64,000 bases of DNA, taken from NCBI GenBank assembly GCA_934307065.1, contig CAKRCD010000002.1, forward strand, positions 156,962-220,961, written 5' to 3'. Position 1 is the stretch's first letter. The number at the start of each line of letters is the position of its first letter. The translations under genes were made by a program, and so were the position numbers. Origin of the DNA: an uncultured Bariatricus sp. (GTDB taxonomy: Bacteria; Bacillota; Clostridia; Lachnospirales; Lachnospiraceae). Below, piece by piece: positions 9,444-18,746 of this stretch. The notes beneath the pieces are model-generated. The model did no database searches and was not told the DNA's origin. It saw only the letters and a list, made by a program, of their open reading frames with translations.

Positions 9444-10337
9444 ATGGCAAAAAAAGCAGCAGTAGACACAGCGGCAAAAACAGAAAAAGACGATATTAAA
9501 ACTCCCTTTAAAGAATTTGTCAGAAAATTTAAGAAGCAGAAAACCGCACTTGTTGCGTTAGGCTTTATACTCTTTTTGGTGGTTTTATCTTTTATCAGCT
9601 ATAAGGTAGCACCATATGGAATTAATGAATATGACTATAGTGCCATTATGCAGGGACCGAGTTCTGCACATTGGTTTGGAACAGATGAATTTGGACGTGA
9701 CCTTTTTTCTCGTGTAATCTGCGGTACAAGAATTTCATTGTCTGTCGGTTTGTTCTCCGTAACAATCGGAGCAGTATGCGGTACAATTCTTGGACTTCTG
9801 GGCGGATATTACGGAGGAATCTTAGACTCGATTATCATGAGAGTCTGTGACGTACTTTTTGCATTCCCTGGATTGATTCTGGCAATTGCTATTGTAGCTA
9901 TTTTGGGAAGTGGTCTTGGTAATGTAGTAATCGCAGTTGCAGTATTCAGTACACCGACATTTGCCAGACTGGTACGAAGCGCCACATTATCCTTAAAGGG
10001 CAGCGTATTCGTTCAGGCAGCAAAGAGTCTGGGGGCAAGTGATGCCAGAATTTTATTCCAGCACATTCTGCCGGGAGCAATTCCAAATATTATCGTACAA
10101 TATACAATGTCAATTGGTAACTCCATTTTGACAGCATCAGGTCTTAGTTTCCTGGGAATGGGGGCACAGCCGCCAACACCGGAATGGGGACTGTTATTAA
10201 GTAATGGAAGAAACTATATGATGAACAGTTGGCACATCACATTCTTCCCGGGTCTTGCAATTTTCCTGACCGTATTAAGCTTTAACTTATTAGGCGATGG
10301 TCTTCGTGATGCATTGGACCCGAAATTATCAGATTAA
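9444..10337 (+). CDS. Peptide ABC transporter permease, DppC/OppC family
   Basis: 297 residues. A Lys/Ala-rich cytoplasmic N-terminus (about 35 residues) precedes the first helix; the OppC_N signature GTDEFGRDLFSRVICGTRISL and EAA loop AAKSLGASDARILFQHILPG are clear. It pairs with the DppB-like permease just upstream to form the membrane channel of importer 2. Strong GGGAGG ribosome site. Shares its layout with the gene at 722. Confidence 0.95.
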   Translation: MAKKAAVDTAAKTEKDDIKTPFKEFVRKFKKQKTALVALGFILFLVVLSFISYKVAPYGINEYDYSAIMQGPSSAHWFGTDEFGRDLFSRVICGTRISLSVGLFSVTIGAVCGTILGLLGGYYGGILDSIIMRVCDVLFAFPGLILAIAIVAILGSGLGNVVIAVAVFSTPTFARLVRSATLSLKGSVFVQAAKSLGASDARILFQHILPGAIPNIIVQYTMSIGNSILTASGLSFLGMGAQPPTPEWGLLLSNGRNYMMNSWHITFFPGLAIFLTVLSFNLLGDGLRDALDPKLSD

Positions 10338-10352
10338 GAGAAGAGGAAGTAT

Positions 10353-11342
10353 ATGGACAATAATAATATATTAGAGATAAAAAATATGCACACCTATTTC
10401 TTTACTGATAATGGAACTGTGAAATCAGTTGATGGTGTGGATATAGAATTAAAAAAAGGAGCCACATTGGGGATCGTAGGAGAATCAGGAAGTGGAAAGA
10501 GTGTTACCGCCCTTTCTCTTATGGGTCTCTTAATGGGGACAACAGGTAAAGTCGTAGAAGGAGAAATCTTTTTTGAAGGAAAAGATATTTTAAAATGTTC
10601 TGATGAAGAAAGACGAGAGATGCGTGGACGTGATATCTCGATGATCTTCCAGGAACCTATGACCAGCCTTAACCCGGTAATGAAAATCGGGGACCAGATT
10701 ATGGAAAATATTTTGCTTCATCAGAAAGTATCAAAAGAAGAAGCAAAGAAGATGACGATTGATATTCTGAAAAAGACCGGACTTCCGCGTGTGGAAAAAA
10801 TGGTCGATGAATATCCGTTCCAGCTTTCCGGCGGACAGAGACAGCGTGTTATGATTGCCATGGCTTTGGTTTGCAATCCGAAGATTCTGATTGCAGATGA
10901 ACCAACGACAGCGCTTGACGTTACAATTCAGGCACAGATTCTGGATTTGATGAACCGACTAAAAGATGAAATCGGAACATCCATTTTATTTATCACACAT
11001 GACCTCGGTGTTGTTGCTGAAGTCTGTGATGATGTTGTAGTTATGTATTGTGGACGTGTGGTCGAAAAAGCAAATGTGTATGATTTGTTCGCAAACCCAA
11101 GTCATCCATATACAGAAGGCCTTCTGGCATCCATTCCTAAGATGGGAGTGGAGGTAGATGAACTGGATTCCATTCCGGGAAATGTACCGAATCCAAAGTA
11201 TATGCCAAAGGGATGTAAATTTGCACCTCGTTGTAAGTATGCGACAGACCGTTGCCGCGAAGAAGAACCAGGTTTCTTCGATCTTGGAAACGGACACCAG
11301 AGCAAATGCTGGAGATGCGAGAATGTGAAAGGAGGAAATTAG
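10353..11342 (+). CDS. Peptide ABC transporter ATP-binding protein, DppD/OppD family
   Basis: 329 residues. Walker A GESGSGKS, Q-loop IFQEPMTSLNP, signature LSGGQRQRV, Walker B LIADEPTTALD and H-loop ITHDLGVV are intact. The C-terminal oligopeptide-transporter region has the cysteine pattern CKFAPRCKYATDRC. Separated by one base from the next ATPase gene, which points to coupled translation. Paralogue of the gene at 1643. Confidence 0.95.
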   Translation: MDNNNILEIKNMHTYFFTDNGTVKSVDGVDIELKKGATLGIVGESGSGKSVTALSLMGLLMGTTGKVVEGEIFFEGKDILKCSDEERREMRGRDISMIFQEPMTSLNPVMKIGDQIMENILLHQKVSKEEAKKMTIDILKKTGLPRVEKMVDEYPFQLSGGQRQRVMIAMALVCNPKILIADEPTTALDVTIQAQILDLMNRLKDEIGTSILFITHDLGVVAEVCDDVVVMYCGRVVEKANVYDLFANPSHPYTEGLLASIPKMGVEVDELDSIPGNVPNPKYMPKGCKFAPRCKYATDRCREEEPGFFDLGNGHQSKCWRCENVKGGN

Positions 11343-11343
11343 G

Positions 11344-12327
11344 ATGTCGGATAATATTTTATTAAAAGCCGAAGGTGTAAAAGTGTATTATCCAGTGAAT
11401 AATGGACTCTTTCAGAAACCATCTTATGTAAAGGCCGTTGACGGAGTAGACATTGAAATTCATGAAGGAGAAGTGTTCGGTATCGTTGGGGAATCCGGAT
11501 GTGGAAAATCCACACTTGGAAAAGCAATCTGTAAACTGATTGAACCAACTGATGGAAGCATTGTTTTTGACGGGAAGGAAATTGCCAAACTGAATAATAA
11601 AGAAATGCGTCCAATCCGCAAGGGAATTCAGATGGTATTTCAGGATCCATACGCATCACTGAACCCAAGAATGTCTGTTCACGATATTATTGCAGAACCA
11701 TTGAAGATTCATGGTCTTGCAAAAACAAAGGAAGAAATTGATGCAAGGGTTATCGAACTGATTCAGGAAGTTGGACTGGATGTTTACCATGTAAACCGTT
11801 ATCCACATGAGTTCAGTGGTGGACAGAGACAGCGTATCGGAATTGCAAGAGCACTTGCTGTGCAGCCAAAACTGATTATCGCTGATGAACCGGTATCAGC
11901 TCTTGATGTTTCTATCCAGTCACAGGTGCTGAACCTGATGAATAAACTGAAAAAAGAATACAATCTGACCTATATCTTTGTGGCGCATGATCTGAGCGTT
12001 GTAGAGCATATCAGTGATCGCGTTGGTGTTATGTATCTGGGAAATTTTGTGGAAGTGGCAGATAAGAAAGAATTGTACAAGAATCCATGTCATCCATATA
12101 CACAGGCGCTTCTTTCTGCTGTTCCGATTCCGGATCCTACAGCAAAGAAAGAAAGAATTATACTGGAAGGACATATTCCTTCAGCACTGAATCCGCCAAC
12201 AGGATGTAAATTCCATACAAGATGTCCAAAATGTATGGGTATCTGTAAGGAAAAAGCACCTGAAAGAGTGGAGATTGCACCAGGACATGAGGTATATTGT
12301 CATTTATACAGCCAGCAGCAGAAATAA
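11344..12327 (+). CDS. Peptide ABC transporter ATP-binding protein, DppF/OppF family
   Basis: 327 residues, second ATPase of importer 2. Walker A GESGCGKST, Q-loop VFQDPYASLNP, signature FSGGQRQRI, Walker B IADEPVSALD and H-loop VAHDLSVV are visible, with the cysteine-bearing C-terminal extension (CKFHTRCPKCMGIC). AAAGGAGG overlaps the end of the previous gene. Last gene before an 18-bp terminator stem. Confidence 0.95.
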   Translation: MSDNILLKAEGVKVYYPVNNGLFQKPSYVKAVDGVDIEIHEGEVFGIVGESGCGKSTLGKAICKLIEPTDGSIVFDGKEIAKLNNKEMRPIRKGIQMVFQDPYASLNPRMSVHDIIAEPLKIHGLAKTKEEIDARVIELIQEVGLDVYHVNRYPHEFSGGQRQRIGIARALAVQPKLIIADEPVSALDVSIQSQVLNLMNKLKKEYNLTYIFVAHDLSVVEHISDRVGVMYLGNFVEVADKKELYKNPCHPYTQALLSAVPIPDPTAKKERIILEGHIPSALNPPTGCKFHTRCPKCMGICKEKAPERVEIAPGHEVYCHLYSQQQK

Positions 12328-12328
12328 A

Positions 12329-12368
12329 CAAAAGTGCAGAAGGGAAGTTATTCCCTTCTGCACTTTTG
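12329..12368 (+). terminator. Perfect 18-bp hairpin after the second peptide-transport operon
   Basis: CAAAAGTGCAGAAGGGAA (12329-12346) pairs perfectly with TTCCCTTCTGCACTTTTG (12351-12368) around a GTTA loop. The U-rich 3' arm supports termination. It starts two bases after the stop codon. Confidence 0.85.
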
Positions 12369-12420
12369 CTACCATGCGTAAAGCAGATAAAAGACAGATG
12401 TATTTTTTATATATTTAAGA

Positions 12421-12496
12421 TATAATGATGCCAGGGTCAAAAGGTCTAAATCCACAGGCATCAGAGTTGGGGCTTTTGACCCCAGCATCATATAAT
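12421..12496. repeat. Hairpin-forming interspersed repeat, copy 1
   Basis: GATGCCAGGGTCAAAAG (12427-12443) is complementary to CTTTTGACCCCAGCATC (12473-12489) at 15 of 17 positions, with TATAAT at both outer ends. The first 30 bases recur with one change at 51251-51280. Alternative local pairings exist: GATGCC with GGCATC (12427-12432/12457-12462) and TGGGG with CCCCA (12468-12472/12480-12484). It lies just upstream of the D-aminopeptidase ribosome site. Possible MITE-like element or leader RNA. Confidence 0.65.
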
Positions 12497-12515
12497 AAGA
12501 GCAGGAGGGAATCAC

Positions 12516-13316
12516 ATGAAACTGTTTATTAGTGCAGACATTGAAGGCTGTACAGGAACGACTTTAGGCGCAGAAACACATAAGACAGAAAGCTGCTATC
12601 AGGCATTCGCAAAGAGAATGACAGAAGAAGTGGTGGCGGTTTGTGAGGCAGCATTGGAAGCAGGTGCAACAGAGATTGTAGTAAAAGACGGGCACGGTGA
12701 TGCTACAAATATCGACGTGATGCAGATGCCAAAGGGAGTTACCTTAATCAGAGGTAAGAGCGGACATCCATATAATATGATGTTTGGTCTGGATGAATCT
12801 TTTGATGGTGTATTCTATGTGGGATATCATTCACCGGCAGGCAGTCCGGAAAGCCCGCTATGTCATACTTCCACGGGAAACACCAATTACATTACATTAA
12901 ATGGAAAGCCTATGAGCGAATTTATGCTGAACAGTTACACCGCAGGCATGATGGGTGTGCCGGTGCTTTTCCTGTCAGGGGATGAAGGAATCTGTAAGCT
13001 GGCACATGATATGGTACCTGAGATTACAACAGTAGCCACCAAATCGGGATGCGGAGGCTCTACAATCAACAAAGACCCACAGACTGTAATTGAAGAACTG
13101 AGATCAAAAGTGAAAGAAGCTCTTTCAAAAGATTTCTCATGTGGTAAAATAGAAATGCCGGATAAGTTTACTTATCTTGCAAATTATAAAGACTTGAAAA
13201 AGGCGTATACGATGTCTTTCTTCCCAGGTGTACATGCGGTAGATGAACGTACAAACTGTGTGGAATCAGACAATTATCACGATATTGTGGTAGCGCATTC
13301 TTTCATTGTTTATTAA
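12516..13316 (+). CDS. dppA: D-aminopeptidase DppA, peptidase family M55
   Basis: 266 residues. The family cleaves N-terminal D-amino acids, for example D-Ala-D-Ala peptides, using two zinc ions. Residues match the Bacillus subtilis enzyme: Asp8 and Glu10 (SADIEG), His60 (KDGHGD), His105 (VGYHSPAGS), the nucleophile histidine His117 (CHTST) and Glu135. It is an intracellular enzyme forming ring-shaped oligomers in the known case. Following a peptide importer, it likely lets the cell use D-amino-acid-containing peptides such as wall fragments. AGCAGGAGGG ribosome site; 24 bases from the M42 gene. Confidence 0.92.
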   Translation: MKLFISADIEGCTGTTLGAETHKTESCYQAFAKRMTEEVVAVCEAALEAGATEIVVKDGHGDATNIDVMQMPKGVTLIRGKSGHPYNMMFGLDESFDGVFYVGYHSPAGSPESPLCHTSTGNTNYITLNGKPMSEFMLNSYTAGMMGVPVLFLSGDEGICKLAHDMVPEITTVATKSGCGGSTINKDPQTVIEELRSKVKEALSKDFSCGKIEMPDKFTYLANYKDLKKAYTMSFFPGVHAVDERTNCVESDNYHDIVVAHSFIVY

Positions 13317-13340
13317 AGAGATAATACGGAGGAAAAGAAA

Positions 13341-14429
13341 ATGGCAGACATTAAACTGATTGAAGAAATTACAAATGCTTTTGGACCAAGTGGATTTGAA
13401 GAAGAAGTTTGTAAAGTGATTAAGAAATTTACAGAAGGATTTGACGTTTCCAATGATGCAATGTGCAACGTATATATGAAGCGTAAAGACTTTTCGGGAA
13501 AGAAGCCGGTTATTCTGTTAGACGCACATACAGATGAATGTGGGTTTATGGTACAGAGCATCCGCGACAATGGTTTATTGAATATCGTAGCTCTTGGCGG
13601 AATCCATCTGACAAATATTCCTGCACATTCTGTCATTGTCAGAAATAACGAAGGAAAGAAAATCAAAGGAATTGTTACTTCAAAACCAGTTCATTTCTTA
13701 AAAGCAAATGAAAGAGGCTGTGACCTTGATATTGAAGATTTAGCAGTAGATGTAGGAGCAAGCAGCAAGGAAGAAGTACTGGAAGTATATGGAATTCATC
13801 CGGGCGATCCGATTATGCCGGATGTTGCGTTCGAGTATCATGAAGAACAGAAAATTTGCTATGGCAAAGCATTTGACAACAGACTCGGCTGCACCTGTAT
13901 TATCGAAACAATGAAAGCACTTGCAAATGACAAGGATTTGGCAGTCGATGTAGTCGGTGGTTTTGCGGCTCAGGAAGAAGTGGGAACTCGTGGAGCAACT
14001 GTGACATCACAGATTATTAAGCCGGACCTGGCAATCGTATTTGAAGGCTCTCCAGCAGATGACTTCTATTATGGAGAAACTTTATCTCAGGGAGCTTTAA
14101 AGAAAGGCGTTCAGATTCGCCGGATGGACGTAAGTTATATTTCAAATCCGGTATTTGCAGCATATGCACATGAAATCGGAGATGAAAAGGGTATCAAATA
14201 TCAGGATGCTGTCAGAAGAGGCGGTGGAACAAATGCCGGAAAAATCAGTTTGGAAAGTAAGGCTGTACCGGTACTGGTTCTTGGAATCCCATCCCGCTAT
14301 GTTCATACACATTATAACTTCTGCGCAATGGATGATATTGATGCAGCAATAAATATGGCTACAGAAGTGATTCGTGGGTTGAATGAGGAACGTATTTATA
14401 AAATCTTAAGAAAAGATATTATGGAATAG
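13341..14429 (+). CDS. M42-family aminopeptidase (glutamyl aminopeptidase/FrvX type)
   Basis: 362 residues. M42 enzymes are large tetrahedral (TET) cytosolic aminopeptidases with two metal ions that trim short peptides. Motifs seen: metal His in LLDAHTDECGF, bridging Asp in AFDNRLGC, catalytic Glu pair in AAQEEVGTRGA, Asp/Glu in FEGSPADD and the C-terminal His in VHTHYNFCAM. Strong ACGGAGGAAAAG ribosome site. In an operon with dppA, it completes the peptide-degradation set of this region. Confidence 0.93.
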   Translation: MADIKLIEEITNAFGPSGFEEEVCKVIKKFTEGFDVSNDAMCNVYMKRKDFSGKKPVILLDAHTDECGFMVQSIRDNGLLNIVALGGIHLTNIPAHSVIVRNNEGKKIKGIVTSKPVHFLKANERGCDLDIEDLAVDVGASSKEEVLEVYGIHPGDPIMPDVAFEYHEEQKICYGKAFDNRLGCTCIIETMKALANDKDLAVDVVGGFAAQEEVGTRGATVTSQIIKPDLAIVFEGSPADDFYYGETLSQGALKKGVQIRRMDVSYISNPVFAAYAHEIGDEKGIKYQDAVRRGGGTNAGKISLESKAVPVLVLGIPSRYVHTHYNFCAMDDIDAAINMATEVIRGLNEERIYKILRKDIME

Positions 14430-14460
14430 TAATAAAATCTTAATATTTATGTACTATAGT

Positions 14461-14499
14461 AAAAGGACAGACGGCTGAAACAGCATGTGTGTCCTTTTT
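14461..14499 (+). terminator. Rho-independent terminator after the M42 peptidase gene
   Basis: AAAAGGACA (14461-14469) pairs with TGTCCTTTT (14490-14498), with an inner GCTG/CAGC pairing around AAA, followed by T residues. Confidence 0.8.
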
Positions 14500-14595
14500 C
14501 ATTGTGCAGACAATTATTTTCAGCGAAAGAAAGGTGTATCGTGGAAAAGGGGGAATGTATTGAACGGGGAGTTGCGGTAAGTATTCAATGTGGTA

Positions 14596-14624
14596 TTGGA
14601 TATCTGTTTACAATGTGGTATAAT
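14596..14624 (+). promoter_or_regulatory. Extended -10 promoter for the DMT transporter gene
   Basis: TTGGAT (14596-14601), 17-base spacer, TGGTATAAT with TATAAT at 14619-14624. Its position rules out the upstream in-frame ATG at 14590 as the start of the next gene. Confidence 0.7.
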
Positions 14625-14658
14625 GAACACTAATTGTGAGCGAAGTGGAGGAACGAGT

Positions 14659-15513
14659 GTGAGTCAACAGAATAAAGGGAATCTATATATACTTTTGACA
14701 GCTGTTTTATGGTCAACGGGAGGAATTCTTATTAAATACATTCCAGGAAATGCAATGATGATTAATGGTGCAAGGTCTCTGATAGCATTGCTGTTCTTTT
14801 GGATTTGTAAAAGAAGAATTAAGATTAAAGTAAATAAAAAGATATTTGCAGCGGCAATGTGTCTGGTCTTTACAAATCTGCTTTACGTAATTGCCAATAA
14901 ACTTACTACGGCTGCCAATGCGATTGTGTTACAATATACAGCACCGATTTTCGTATTGGTGTGGGACTGCATTTATCAGAAGAGAAAGCCGAAGCCGTAT
15001 CAGTGTGCGGTTGTGGGAATGGCATTTGCAGGAATGATTTTGTTTTTCTTTGACCAGTTGGACGGTGGAAAGCTTTTAGGAAATATTCTGGCAATCTGCG
15101 CGGGATTTTGTTTTTCAGGAGTGTATTTTATTAACTCCCTTCCTGAGGCAAGTAGTGAGGATGCAAGTATGCTGGCTTTCGGCCTGTCATTTCTCGTTGC
15201 GATTCCGTTTATGAAGAATGTTCTTATATTAAATGGAACTGCACTTTTGGCACTTTTGGCACTGGGAATCTTTCAGGTAGGACTTGCTTATGTGTTTTTT
15301 GCTAGAGGAAGCAAACTAACAAGTCCGGTAAATGCCTCTCTTATAGGATTACTGGAGGCCATATTAAATCCAGTATGGGTATTTCTGTTTTATGGGGAGA
15401 AGATGGGAGAGTTTGCTTTTGCAGGTGCAGGGATTATTCTGACAGCAGTAGTGCTTAATATTATTCTTGGCAATGCGGCAGAAAAAATAGAGATGAATTC
15501 GCAATATCAGTAA
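14659..15513 (+). CDS. EamA/DMT-superfamily permease
   Basis: 284 residues with a GTG start at 14659, chosen because GGAGG (14647-14651) sits 7 bases before it and the promoter at 14596-14624 overlaps the longer open frame. About ten hydrophobic helices in two EamA repeats are expected for this length; the first reads LYILLTAVLWSTGGILIKY. Members export or import small metabolites such as amino acids, sugars or drugs; the substrate here is unknown. It is not obviously linked to its neighbours. Confidence 0.88.
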   Translation: MSQQNKGNLYILLTAVLWSTGGILIKYIPGNAMMINGARSLIALLFFWICKRRIKIKVNKKIFAAAMCLVFTNLLYVIANKLTTAANAIVLQYTAPIFVLVWDCIYQKRKPKPYQCAVVGMAFAGMILFFFDQLDGGKLLGNILAICAGFCFSGVYFINSLPEASSEDASMLAFGLSFLVAIPFMKNVLILNGTALLALLALGIFQVGLAYVFFARGSKLTSPVNASLIGLLEAILNPVWVFLFYGEKMGEFAFAGAGIILTAVVLNIILGNAAEKIEMNSQYQ

Positions 15514-15601
15514 AAATAAATGTACTTTATGTAGAAAGTGTGATAGAATAAACGGACATGTGACAATATTAATGATGACTTGATTTTTAGAAGGTGAATC
15601 A

Positions 15602-16636
15602 ATGGAAAACAAAAAAAAGTTCCTGTTCAATATCATCTTTCTGATTCTTGTATTCGGAGGAACTCTTTACGGGGTCTTTCATGGGGAAGATTTGGGAGAG
15701 ATAGTGAATATTTTAAAGACCGTGAATCCGCTATGGATAATGGCAGCGGTTGTGTGTGTGGTAATATTTATCTGGGGCGAGTCCATTATTATTTACTACA
15801 TGATGCATACGCTTGGAATTAAATTAAAGAAAAGAACTTGTTTTCTGTTCTCTTCGGTAGGTTTTTTCTTTAGCTGTATTACTCCGTCTGCAACAGGAGG
15901 ACAGCCGGCACAAATCTATTTTATGAAAAAGGAAAAGATTCCGATTCCGGTCTCGACTTTAGTGCTGATGATTGTTACAATTACATACAAACTGGTGTTA
16001 GTTGCAATTGGTGTTCTGCTTACATTGTTTGGTCAGGGATTTATACACACATACCTTTATGATGTTCGTCATGTATTCTATTTGGGAACAGCACTGAATG
16101 TATTCTGTGTGGGAGCCATGCTGGTACTGGTATTTCATCCGGAACTGGCAAGGAAGATTCTGGTAAGAGGTCTTGTAGTGTTGGAAAAGCTACATCTTAT
16201 GAGACACAAGAGTTCCCGGTTGGAGAAGCTGAATGCATCAATGGACCAGTACAGGGCAACTGCAGTGTACTTGAAAGAGCATGTACGTGTGCTGATAGAA
16301 GTGTTTGCAATTACTGTGTTTCAGCGTTTTGCACTTTTCGTTGGTACCTGGTTTGTTTATCGTGCATTCGGATTGTCGGAATATTCAGCATTGGTAATTG
16401 CATTGCTTCAGGGAAGTATTTCTGTATCAGTAGATATGTTGCCGCTTCCGGGTGGAATGGGAATTAGTGAGAAACTGTTCTCCATCATATTTCTACCGAT
16501 TTTCGGTAGTCAGCTATTGCTTCCGGGAATGATATTAAGCCGTGGACTTGGCTATTATACAGAACTTATTATCAGTGCATTATTTACGATTGTAGCAAAT
16601 TTTACTATTGGAAAAAAGAGGGTTAAAAAATGTTAG
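15602..16636 (+). CDS. LPG-synthase-type transmembrane protein (flippase-like domain, UPF0104)
   Basis: 344 residues, an integral membrane protein with about eight helices, related to the N-terminal flippase half of MprF and to AglD-like proteins. The conserved SCITPSATGGQPAQIYFM segment and GSISVSVDMLPLPGGMGISE near the C-terminus are family marks. It lacks the cytosolic aminoacyl-transferase domain of full MprF, so lipid movement rather than lysylation is likely. It overlaps the phosphatidylserine synthase gene by 7 bases, tying it to phospholipid metabolism. Confidence 0.88.
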   Translation: MENKKKFLFNIIFLILVFGGTLYGVFHGEDLGEIVNILKTVNPLWIMAAVVCVVIFIWGESIIIYYMMHTLGIKLKKRTCFLFSSVGFFFSCITPSATGGQPAQIYFMKKEKIPIPVSTLVLMIVTITYKLVLVAIGVLLTLFGQGFIHTYLYDVRHVFYLGTALNVFCVGAMLVLVFHPELARKILVRGLVVLEKLHLMRHKSSRLEKLNASMDQYRATAVYLKEHVRVLIEVFAITVFQRFALFVGTWFVYRAFGLSEYSALVIALLQGSISVSVDMLPLPGGMGISEKLFSIIFLPIFGSQLLLPGMILSRGLGYYTELIISALFTIVANFTIGKKRVKKC

Positions 16637-17247
16637 GTGTCTATGATTATACTGTGGTTCTTACTTATATCAGTCTTGTGGTGTCCATGAGTGGTATGAT
16701 GTTTTCGGTCAATGGGAAGATTCAATATGCAGTAGTCTGTCTTGCCATTTCCGGTTTATGTGATATGTTTGACGGAAAGATAGCGAGAACCAAAAAGAAC
16801 CGTACAGAAGTGGAAAAGAATTTCGGAATCCAGATTGATTCCCTTTCGGATGTTATTTGTTTTGGTGTAAGTCCGGCAATTCTTTGTTATTGTATGGGAA
16901 TGCGCAGCCGTGTTGGAATTGTTATCCTGATGTTCTATGTGCTTGCAGGACTGATTCGCCTTGCCTGGTTCAACGTGACGGAAGAAGTAAGACAGAGTGA
17001 AACTACAGAAAAGAGAGAATATTATCAGGGTCTTCCGATTACTTCTATGGCAATTGCATTACCGATTATGTTTGCATTGAAGCCATTGTTGGGGAAAGAC
17101 TTTTTCCTGGGACTTCATGTACTTGTGCTTGCGGTTGGTTTATTATTTATTACCAATTTCAAACTCCGCAAGCCAAAGAATGTAACGCTTTCCATTTTGG
17201 TAATTATTGTGGCAGCAGCGGTTCTGCGCATGCTTCATGTGTGGTAA
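16630..17247 (+). CDS. pssA: CDP-diacylglycerol-serine O-phosphatidyltransferase-type enzyme (PssA)
   Basis: 205 residues, CDP-alcohol phosphatidyltransferase family, membrane-embedded. The catalytic motif is complete: Asp45, Asp48-Gly49, Ala52-Arg53, Gly66, Asp70, Asp74 (within DMFDGKIAR and FGIQIDSLSD). The spacing between Arg53 and Gly66 is about four residues longer than in typical PssA. The FGVSPA segment favours phosphatidylserine synthesis over phosphatidylglycerophosphate, but substrate choice is not proven. Start lies within the previous gene's end. Confidence 0.87.
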   Translation: MLGVYDYTVVLTYISLVVSMSGMMFSVNGKIQYAVVCLAISGLCDMFDGKIARTKKNRTEVEKNFGIQIDSLSDVICFGVSPAILCYCMGMRSRVGIVILMFYVLAGLIRLAWFNVTEEVRQSETTEKREYYQGLPITSMAIALPIMFALKPLLGKDFFLGLHVLVLAVGLLFITNFKLRKPKNVTLSILVIIVAAAVLRMLHVW

Positions 17248-17315
17248 AATACATAATGATTGAAAATACATATTGTAAAAGTTAAGCTATAACTAATATA
17301 TATAAAGACGAGTTC

Positions 17316-18746
17316 ATGAAAAAATTAATAAAACGATTAACGATAATCATAGGGCTGCTTCTGGCAGCTCTTTTCATAGCAAATGTATTGTTCCCGTATT
17401 TCTATAAACATCCGACTTCGGAGTATGCAAGAGAAGTAAGTCAGATGGGAGGAAATATTAAGTCAGAACAGAAGAAAAATGGGGAAAAAACAGAGAACAG
17501 TGAGCGGATCCGCTGTATCGATGATAATGAAGAAGCGCTTATCTGGAGGCTTCGCATGATTGGAGCGGCAAAAGAAAGTGTTGTTTTGTCTACTTTTGAT
17601 TTGCGGGGAGATGACAGTGGAAGTGAAATCTTAGCTGCCTTGTACCATGCGGCAGACAGAGGTGTGCAGATTCAGCTTCTGATTGATGGAATTTATCAGA
17701 AACTGTTTCTGGATGGAAATAAGCTTTTTCAGGCCCTTTCGGCACATGAGAATGTAGAAGTCAGAATCTATAATCCGATTACGGTTATGAATCTGTTTCG
17801 GCTAAATTACCGTATGCATGATAAATATGTGATTGTAGATGAAAAAATGTATCTGTTAGGCGGACGCAATACCAATGATATTTTTCTTGGGGATAAAAAG
17901 ACCGGGATTAATGAGGACCGGGATATTTTGATGTACGATGCTTCCGGTGGGGAGTCATCCTCTCTTTTGAAATTGGAAGGCTATTTTCAACAGATTTGGA
18001 ATGAGGAGCATGTGTCCCGGAAGAAAAGCTGTCATGAACAGAAATATTATACGGAACAGTACGTTATATTAGAAGAAAAATACGATACATTGAAAACAAA
18101 GTATCCCGATATAGACAGTTATGACGATTGGGAAACAGATACCTTTTCGGTGGATAAAATCACATTGATTGACAATGGCACGCAGGCTGGAAGAAAGAAC
18201 CCTCAAGTACTCCAGGCGATTGAAGCATTTGCCATGCAAGGTGCGCATGTGATCATTCAGACTCCATATGTTATCTGTAATGATTATATGTACGGAGTAT
18301 TGGAGCATATTTCGGAGAAAACAGATACGAAGGTCATCTTAAATGCAGTGGAGAAAGGCTCTAATCCATGGGGGTGTACGGATTATCTGAATCAGAAACA
18401 GAAGATACTGGATACCGGTGTGACTGTGTATGAATTAATGAATGAACATGCAGTACATACGAAAGCAGTTCTGATTGATGACGATATTTCTATAGTAGGT
18501 TCCTACAATCTGGATATACGAAGCACCTATCTGGATACAGAACTGATGCTGGTAATTGAGAGCCCGGAGTTAAATGAGCAGATACGTGCTATAGAAGCTG
18601 CATATATGGAAAAGAGCAAAGAAGTGCAGCCTGACGGACAGGAAACAGAAGGAAGCTTGTATAAAGAAAAGACACTGGACAAGAAAAAACAGATATTTTA
18701 CAGTGTGCTTCGCATTTTGGTCAGACCGTTCCGACATTTACTTTAA
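17316..18746 (+). CDS. Phospholipase D-like protein (possible cardiolipin synthase type)
   Basis: 476 residues. An N-terminal membrane anchor (about 8-28, ITIIGLLLAALFIANVLF-like) precedes two HKD catalytic motifs: His168 in MHDKYVIVD and His381 in VHTKAVLIDD, each followed by the G-G/S-x-N element (GGRN, GSYNLD). Two motifs in one chain give a full active site that could hydrolyse or transfer phosphatidyl groups. It is encoded after a flippase-like gene and pssA, consistent with phospholipid remodelling. No strong ribosome site is seen (AAGACGAG before the ATG), so expression may be low. Confidence 0.85.
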   Translation: MKKLIKRLTIIIGLLLAALFIANVLFPYFYKHPTSEYAREVSQMGGNIKSEQKKNGEKTENSERIRCIDDNEEALIWRLRMIGAAKESVVLSTFDLRGDDSGSEILAALYHAADRGVQIQLLIDGIYQKLFLDGNKLFQALSAHENVEVRIYNPITVMNLFRLNYRMHDKYVIVDEKMYLLGGRNTNDIFLGDKKTGINEDRDILMYDASGGESSSLLKLEGYFQQIWNEEHVSRKKSCHEQKYYTEQYVILEEKYDTLKTKYPDIDSYDDWETDTFSVDKITLIDNGTQAGRKNPQVLQAIEAFAMQGAHVIIQTPYVICNDYMYGVLEHISEKTDTKVILNAVEKGSNPWGCTDYLNQKQKILDTGVTVYELMNEHAVHTKAVLIDDDISIVGSYNLDIRSTYLDTELMLVIESPELNEQIRAIEAAYMEKSKEVQPDGQETEGSLYKEKTLDKKKQIFYSVLRILVRPFRHLL

